A DNA stretch of 32,500 bases from positions 455,001-487,500 of the forward strand of contig CAJNDS010002183.1 in assembly GCA_905221605.1 (NCBI GenBank), in the 5' to 3' direction. Below the pieces are notes generated by a model, which was given only the letters and a program-made list of their open reading frames with translations, did not search any database and was not told where the DNA came from. Shown in pieces: positions 1 through 7,200 of this stretch. This stretch comes from Symbiodinium natans (taxonomy: Eukaryota > Sar > Dinophyceae > Suessiales > Symbiodiniaceae). A program made the translations under genes and the position numbers. Within the stretch, counting starts at the first letter, position 1. Each line of letters opens with the position of its first letter.

Positions 1-67
1 GGGTTTATAGGATTTCGAGGTTTAGGGTGTAGGTTTTGGGGTTTCAAAGGTTTAGGGCATTCTCAAT

Positions 68-203
68 ACATGTATACATAGATAAATTATGTGTTATATA
101 TATATATATATAATATACACATGTACATGTACATATGTACATGTGTACATACTCACATGTATGTGTATGTGTATATATATATATGTATGTATAGATACAT
201 ATT
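68..203. repeat. TA / TGTACA microsatellite
   Basis: Alternating TA and ATGT units with GTACATGT palindromes. Similar tracts at 18583-18713, 24973-25023 and 25481-25515. Open frames through them (Tyr/Ile/Met/His-rich) are not genes. Confidence 0.9.
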
Positions 204-420
204 TACTTATTTGGGGTCTCATCATAAACGGCCTCTGAAGACTGAAGTTGAGCCCAGGCCGGGAGAGGAGTTGGCCTTTCCACAGAGCAGGCTGCCTCGG
301 CCTACCATGACATGGCCGTCCTGGAGTCGCGGCTGTCTGAAACTCAGGGGTTTAGGGTTTAGGGTTTAGGGTTTAGGGTTTAGGGTTTAGGGTTTAGGGT
401 TTAGGGTCAGGGTTTAGGGT

Positions 421-576
421 AGAGGGGTACCTCGGCTTAGTGAACTGGATGCCCGTCCTTGGGGACCAAATGAACCCTAAAATTGGGGGTCATAGACCCC
501 ATTCCCACAATAATCATCTTTAGTCTTAGATACATGAACTCCATATAAACCCTTTTAGGGTCCATTTGGTCCGCAG
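421..576. mobile_element. Small terminal-inverted-repeat element in TPR intron
   Basis: The left end near 453 (GGACCAAATGAACCCTAAAA) and the right end near 552-572 (reverse-complement type, TTTTAGGGTCCATTTGGTCC) form an imperfect inverted repeat around about 80 bp of unrelated sequence. It stops just before the acceptor CCGCAG at 571-576 of the first TPR exon. The structure matches a MITE-like non-autonomous DNA element; it has no coding capacity. The exact ends and any target-site duplication are unclear. Confidence 0.5.
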
Positions 577-860
577 GGGTTGCTGGAAGCAGCCTGAGGA
601 AGAAGCCGAATGTGAAGAGAGTCCTCGACCTTTACGAGAAGAGCCTCTGGCTTGCCAAGCGGCCGATGACGCAGGCCCGGTGACCCTAAACCCTGAACCC
701 TAAACCCTGAACCCTATGATTAAGACCTAAACCTTAAACAGGAGAACTACGGCCTGACCCTCGCAGTCATGGGCCGCTACGATGAGGCACTTGGGCCCCT
801 GCAGCAGGCGGGGTAGAGGCTGTGACTCATGATGCCGATGGCCCGCAAGCCCTGCGCTGA
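577..860 (+). CDS. TPR protein, 3' exons (partial, possible frameshift)
   Basis: Two exons are visible. Exon 577-674 reads VKRVLDLYEKSLWLAK in a frame with mostly G/C third positions. Exon 742-812 reads ENYGLTLAVMGRYDEALGPL, a clear tetratricopeptide helix pair of the kinesin-light-chain/nephrocystin style. They join in phase 0 across a 67-bp intron starting GC (675) and ending AG (741), itself made of CCCTAAA/CCCTGAA repeats. After LQQAG the frame meets TAG at 814. Skipping two bases (811-812) would instead continue VEAVTHDADGPQALR to TGA at 858, which also looks like TPR sequence. So the end is either a stop at 814, a donor at 813, or a 2-nt frameshift. TPR proteins are protein-interaction scaffolds; no specific function can be assigned. 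Upstream exons lie left of the window or are unrecognised. Confidence 0.55.
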
Positions 861-1043
861 AGTTGGTGAGTGTTCTATATCCCCCTTGGGGTTTTTTTGT
901 TTATATAGAGGACATTTAAAAAAGATATTTTCATTAAGGTTCTAAGGGCAGCAAAGTGTTGTACTCTGCCTGATTGGCGATTTTCCTGCGGAAGACCATT
1001 TGGTTCAAAGCGGAGCTTAGCTGAGAAGCCCCTGAAGTAGAGG

Positions 1044-1205
1044 ATGCCAAGGACGGCCATGATGCTGACATCGCTGGTCACGGCAGCGTTGCTTGGCTCA
1101 AGGGCGTCGCCCTCTTGCACGGATGACGTGGCCATGTTGCAGATTCACCATGGGGACCATGGCCACAGCGGAGGCTCTTCAAGAAGCTCCCTTGTCCGAT
1201 GCTTG
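1044..1205 (+). CDS. Signal-peptide first exon
   Basis: ATG at 1044 opens MPRTAMMLTSLVTAALLGSR, a basic start plus hydrophobic core and a small-residue cleavage region (SRASPS), followed by CTDDVAMLQIHHGDHGH. This is a standard secretory signal. An acidic DD(V)A-LQ stretch soon after the signal is common in dinoflagellate secreted proteins as I remember them. The exon is 54 codons and ends in phase 0 at the GT that begins a GTAGCCC-type inverted-repeat element. If that element (1206-1841) is removed, the frame continues LQGYVIPEIPG. No TATA box or polyadenylation signal was recognised. Confidence 0.6.
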
Positions 1206-4200
1206 GTAGCCCGGTGGTACCCTTGTCCATCCTTTTTTTGGGGTTCGAGGTTCCGTCATCAAGGTACAGTGACAGCGCTGGATAAGAAACCTCTAAGTTT
1301 TGGCGAGGGTACCCTGGATTTCTTAATCATGAAGCCCACCCAATATCCGGAATTACAACCTCCGCAATGTTGAGGGTACCCTCGATTTCTTAATGTATTT
1401 CTTAATGGGATTCGAACTGGTCATGTTCGAATTAGTAAGGCCACGCCTTATCCATTAGGCTGATCGCTCGGGTTCTTAATTGGGTGCCCCACTCAAATAG
1501 GAAACGAGGGCTGGATTTCTTAAATTTAAGAAATCCGAGGGGCTGCACTTGTAAGGGGGAAGCATCCAGAAATACCGGGGCTGATTTCTTGAGTTTTTTG
1601 GAATCCCTCAAACTGAGGGGCGGCTTGCACAAAAAAACGACCGAATGTAAGACATTTCGGACGACAGGATGAGGGTACCCTCGATTTCTTATTTTCAGTC
1701 TTGCTCTCAATTTTCGCATTTTTGTATCCGGGGTCAAGCCGCGAGCATGCTCTTTTCTGAAACCAATGATTTCTTAGTCGGTGCTGTCACTGTAACCAAC
1801 ACCAAAAATCTTTGTGCCTAAATGATGGGTGACTGGGCTACCAAGGATATGTCATTCCAGAGATCCCAGGCACGGCCATGACGGCAGCAGAGTGCAAGAG
1901 CATTGTCCATGCCCTCGCAGGCGTGCCAAACTTATCCGAATCTGGCTGTTTGTTCAGGAACGCAAGCTCAGTTACCCTATCTAAACCCTGAACCCTGAAC
2001 CTTCAACCCTAAACCCTAAACCCTACAAACCTCCAACCCCATTTATTATGAAGATTTCTGGTTGTTACAAGAGCCGAGGAGTGGAAGGACATCGTGAGCT
2101 TCATGTGCAGTGAGGCTGATTTTTTGAAGCGCTTGCCGGCGATGTCCAACGGAATCTATGTGTTGACGCACGATAAGGCTATGAAGCTGCCTGGTTTGAC
2201 GTTAAGGAGCGCGAAGATTGTATAAGTGACCGGAGCAAACTATGTTGTTCCATAACCAAACTTGTAGTATCCAGGTTCTGGCAACTTGTTTCTTGTAAGT
2301 TGGTGAACAGCGAAAAACAAAAAAAACCAGGCTATTTTACGACAAAGTGGAGCACCCCAATCCGTGGCACTTCGTCTCATGGCTTCAGTGCAGCTTCTTT
2401 GCAGTGCCATCCCTGCCCTCAACTGGGCAGCTGCAACTTGGTAGCCCAGTAGTTGGCACCCTTTTTTTCCCTTTTTTGTTAGGTTCAAGGTCCCCTTATA
2501 AAGTAACCAGGAAAGAGCCCAAAATAGGGTGCCCTTGTTTTGTTATGGTTCCTGGGCTAGCAAGGCAAAGCCACTGCGGAAGTGAAGTGACTTTCTGCGC
2601 CGGAGGTGTTAAGTTGCAAGGAGCTTGCCAGAATGCCGTGAAGGCAGCCGACATCGGTGCGCTGAAGATCTACCAGACGGCGGGATTTCTGGAGAAGAAG
2701 GTTGCACGAGCCGTGCTCAAGCCCTCCCTGAGATCTTTGCGCCGTTCGAAGCTCACGGTGGCCCAGGTCGCGCCCGCACGGACGAAGCCAGAGAGGCACC
2801 CGGTTCCACAACGAGCCAAGAAGGCCAGAACGATCTCCACGGCGCAGAGCAAAGCGCAGAGCAAAGCGCAGAGCAAAGCCCAGAGCAAAGCGCAGAGGTC
2901 GAGGTCGAAGCTGCAACTTGCCGGCGAGAGAAAGCAGGAGCAGGTGCGGGGATCGGCTGCAAAGGCGCGGAGGCTATTTGTAGGGATTTATATGTTCCCT
3001 TAGAGAACCCCCCTTTAATCCCCCCCAAAAGGGCCACCTCTTTCATTCCTAGGTCCTAGGTTACAACCCTAAAAGCCAAAACACAAACCCTAAACCCTAA
3101 ACCCTATAGCCCTATCTGCTTTAGGTCCTGTAACGCTTGATTTAAGCTTCTCATCCCGAACAGCCATGCATGCAGCATGATGAAAATAAGCCTCTCGTAA
3201 GCGCTGTTTGGCATGCCTCTCTTGCATGTCATGCTGTAAGACTGTGGGCTTTGCGACCTGACGAGGTCTCTACAGACCTTACCCCTTTTGTCTGTGCCTC
3301 GGACAGCAGCTGCACTACTTACGATATTGACGATGGGTACTGCGATTGTCCAGATTGTTCGGATGAAACTAGCTGGACGTGCGCAACCTGCGGAAACGGT
3401 TGCCCGGAGACTTGCGGTGAATGGACACAGTGCGAGAACTTGGATGTATTTGATTGTGCTTCGGGTTCTTGCTCGATTTCCGCAAACTACGTCAACGACT
3501 CTTCCTGTGACTGCCCTGACTGCTCAGACGAAACAGACTGGACGTGTGCGACTTGCGGCGGCGGTTGCCCGGAGACATGTGGTGACTACACATTATGCCC
3601 CATCATCGAGACCTTCAACTGCTCGACTGGCTGCTCGATCCTCATGAATTCGGTGAACGACAGCTACTGCGACTGTGAGGACAGACCTTCAACTGCTCGA
3701 CTGGCTGCACGATCCCCATAGATTGGGTGAACAACAGCTACTGCGATTGTGTGGACTGCTCTGACGAGGCTGAGTGGGACTGCAACAGCTGCAAGGACGG
3801 TTGCCCAAGTGAATGTGGCGAATTTGCACTGTGTCCTGACGAGAGCTTTACTTGTGACTCGGGTTGCTCGATTTGGGCTGCCTACGTCAACGACACAGAC
3901 TGCGATTGCCCGGACTGCTCGGACGAAGCAAACTACACATGTGCCGACTGTGGCTGCCCCGAAAGCTGTGGTCACGATGCCGTGGTCTGTGAGCCGGGCA
4001 ACTTCACGGACTTCTATGACCGTGCACCTGGCACAGAGCCGCCGCCAGCTACCACTTGGAGGCCTGTCCCATCCCCGGAATTGACCCTGCAAAGGGCCTC
4101 TCTTAAAGGGATTAAGACGGTCAGGGTAGCCCATCCTGCGAAGCGAGCTGCCCTAGAACCTCAGACACCTAAACATTTAAACCCTAGACCCCTAAACCCT

Positions 4201-7200
4201 TACAACCGTAAACCCTAAGCCCTTAAACCCTTTTGACCCCAAAACCCCTGAACCCTTGCAACCCTGAACCCTAAACCGCTTGTAACCCAAAAACCCTCAA
4301 CCCTAGACCCCTTAAACCCTTATAACCCTAACCCCCTAAAGCCTGGGCCCTAAACCCTAAGCAAAACCCTAAACCCTGAACCAAAAAGCCCTTAAACCTT
4401 TAGACCCGAAACCCTGAACCCTAAACCCTAAACCCTAAACCCTAAACCCTAAACCCTAAACCCTAAACCCTGAACCCTAAACCCTAAACCCTAAACCTAA
4501 ACTCTAAACCCTAAACCCAAAACCCCAAACCCTAAACCCTAAACCCCAAACCCCAAACCCTAAACCCTAAACCCTAAACCCTAAACCCTAAACCCTAAAC
4601 CCTAAACCCTAAACCCAAAGCCTGGGCAGGATTGGTGTCGACTTCTACATCTGCGACCCGGGCGATGGCTCCTTAGCGGCTCAGGTGCCCGAGGGGTCCT
4701 TGGAAGAGCAGATCGAAGTCTTGAACCGCGCCTTGGGCTTGGTTGAGGGTTTGGGGTTTAGGGTTTAGGGTTTAGGGTTTAGGGTTTAGGGTTTAGGGCT
4801 TGGTTGAGGGTTTGGGGTGTGGGGTTTGGGGTTTGGGGTTTAGGGTTTGGGGTTTTGGGGTTTGGGGTTTAGGGTTTGGGGTTTGGGGTGTAGGGTTTTG
4901 GGTTTGGGGTTTAGGGTTTGGGGTGTAGGGTTTGGGGTTTAGGGTTTGGGGTTTAGGGTTTGGGGTTGTAGGGTTTTGGGTTTGGGGTTTAGGGTTTTGG
5001 GTTTGGGGTTTTGGGTTTAGGGTTTGGGGTTTAGGGTTTAGGGTTGAGGGTTTGGGGTGTAGGGGTGTGGGGTTTAGGGTTTTGGGTTTGGAGTTTGGGG
5101 TGTAGGGTTTTGGGTTTGGGGTTTAGGGTTTGGGGTTTGGGGTTTAGGGTTCGGGGTAGAGTGTTTATGGTTTTCCTAAACCCTAAACCCCAGTAAAGTA
5201 CAATCTGAACTGTACAAAATACAAGTTCTAACCACATAGGCGTGTCTGCACCGGCTGTTCGCTTGTATTTTGATACCGGGACGGTCTCGTTTACATATTT
5301 GTTTTATTCCGTTCCCAGCGCCTTACTTAGAAGGATTCCTGCTTCTCCTATCTTCGGCACCCTCTCTCGCTCTATCTCGTCTATCTCCTGAGATGGTGCG
5401 ACGTCCGAGGAGACTTTGCTGGGAAAAGCAGCTGTGGCCCGGAGATGGCATATACGCCTGAGTTTGCAGACGGCAACTTCCTCTTCTACCGCAGGAAGAC
5501 TGTGTCTTGATCCCGAGGGCGATGGTGTTTGCTTTCCAGTTCCTAATTCCTTCGAAGTCGTTCGCTGCGAACCGTACACCGTAGATCCGACAACGTTGAT
5601 CTCCGAAGTCCCTGTGTGGGCAGATGACTATCGTCTGAGCAATGAGGTACTAAGAGGAGGGTTTCGAGTTTCGGGTTTAGGGTGCCCTGAGCCTTTGTCC
5701 GAGGTGACGCTCGCGGATCCACGATGCGAGGATGGGCCCAACGCCGAGTTCGACGACTTCTCAGAGTTGCTTATGGAGGATGGCATCGTGAAGACTGTGG
5801 TTCCTGGGACTGTCAGACCGTGTGATAAGTACCAGGATAGGCTAGGGTTTAGGGTTTAGGGTTTAGGGTTTAGGGTTTAGGGTTTAGGGTTTAGGGTTTA
5901 GGGTTTAGGGTTTAGGGTTTAGGGTTTAGGGTTTAGGGTTTAGGGCTAGGACCCCCAGAATTGCCCCAGCATCAACCCAACAATTTTACTGTGCTGTATG
6001 GGGTCTCATACCCTGAGCCCTAAACCCCCAAAACCCATCGGAGCCCTAACTCCTAACTCCCCTAAACAACCCATCCTTTAGGATTTAGGGTTTAGGGTTT
6101 AGGGTTTAGGGCTTAGGGCTTAGGGTTTAGGGTTTAGGGTTTAGGGTTTAGGGTTTAGGGCTGAAACGCCCGACAGCGACAGCCTCTGGTTGAACCGGCT
6201 CTTGGGTCGAGCGTGCTTCGGGGCTGGCAGAAGAACCTCTTTCTATTTTGCAGGTTGCTATGATTGAATAACACCTCTCATAGGAATCTTACAGAAGCCT
6301 GCAGACATTTAGGTTGTGAGGTCTTCAGCTTTCCCCCACGGTTGAAAGACGCAGGGTCCCCAAAGATGTGGGCCTATCAGGTTGGACTGCAAGTGAACCA
6401 TGATGCTCCTATATTTGGCTACGCTCACTTCCCGGATGGACGTGCCTTCCGCCATATTTGGCTGGATGCGGGCGTTTTGCCAAGAGGGAGCACCGAGCGC
6501 TTTAACCTCGGAAAAGTTCTGACTCACGAGATGGGCCACTATTTGGGGCTCTTTCATACATTTTCGGAGTCCGAAGAAGAGCGCTGCGCAGAGACGGACT
6601 TCATCAAAGACACGTCAAGGGAGGCTTTCCCCAACTGGGCTTGCCCCAGCATTCGTTCCACGTGCGGTTCGCGGGACCCTGTCCACAACTTTATGGACTA
6701 CAGTGACTGGGATGCCTAGTAGTACCCTTGTTCTTTTTAGGGTTTATTAGGTCAGGGGAACCTATGAAAGAAAACGCCCTCAGGCGCAGACTCTTGCATA
6801 TGCAGCTTCACCACCCAGCAGAGTCAGCGGATGTGGTGGGCACTCAGGACCCTTCATAAGCCCTAAACAAACCCAGGGGGTCCATATGTAGTACTATTAT
6901 GGAGTTAGGTACCCCAAAACCCTATTTAGTAGGGTTTTTGGGTACCTAATTCCATAATAGTACTACAAATGGACCCTCTGGGAAAGCCTTAATAAGGGGA
7001 TGCAGGCCAGTCGCACCTGGTGCCTGATGAACTCTGAGCTCAGGACCTTCCAACCAGATCTCACACAGGAGGTTGGTGTGCCAGTCGCCAACCCGCAAAA
7101 CCTACAACAGCCGGTGAGTAGAGGGGCAACCACACTCTACGTGCAGAACACTCAGGGCCACCTGGCTAAAGACCACCCCCCCAATTGGCCCCCAATCATC

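Larger units (their letters stand above)
1206..1841. mobile_element. GTAGCCC-family TIR element, interrupted by a nested element; probable introner
   Basis: Ends are GTAGCCCGGTGGTACCC (1206) and GTGACTGGGCTAC (to 1841). Between the ends are the family's typical inner blocks (TTTTTTTGGGGTTCGAGGTTCC, split for length: T-run then GGGGTTCGAGG). It is interrupted at 1267-1792 by another element; without that it would be about 108 bp, matching the copies at 2441-2560 and 17092-17193. It lies exactly between two open exons and its removal leaves the frame intact, so it probably acts as an intron with GT...AC ends. Confidence 0.65.

Noticed and set aside
91-369. Open frame rich in Tyr, Ile, Met, His
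   Set aside because: It runs through a TA/TGTACA microsatellite and ends in TTTAGGG repeats; no coding signal.
1406-1475. Functional tRNA-Arg gene
   Set aside because: Anticodon stem does not pair and the acceptor stem is not convincing.
1432-1737. Minus-strand open frame of 101 codons
   Set aside because: Lies wholly inside the nested TIR element and overlaps the tRNA-like segment.
2557-2916. Minus-strand Leu/Ala/Arg-rich open frames
   Set aside because: Shadow of the AQSK repeat exon on the + strand, caused by its G/C-rich third positions.
3674-3683. GTGAGGACAG as a 10-nt intron explaining the frameshift
   Set aside because: Far too short and its removal does not restore the frame.
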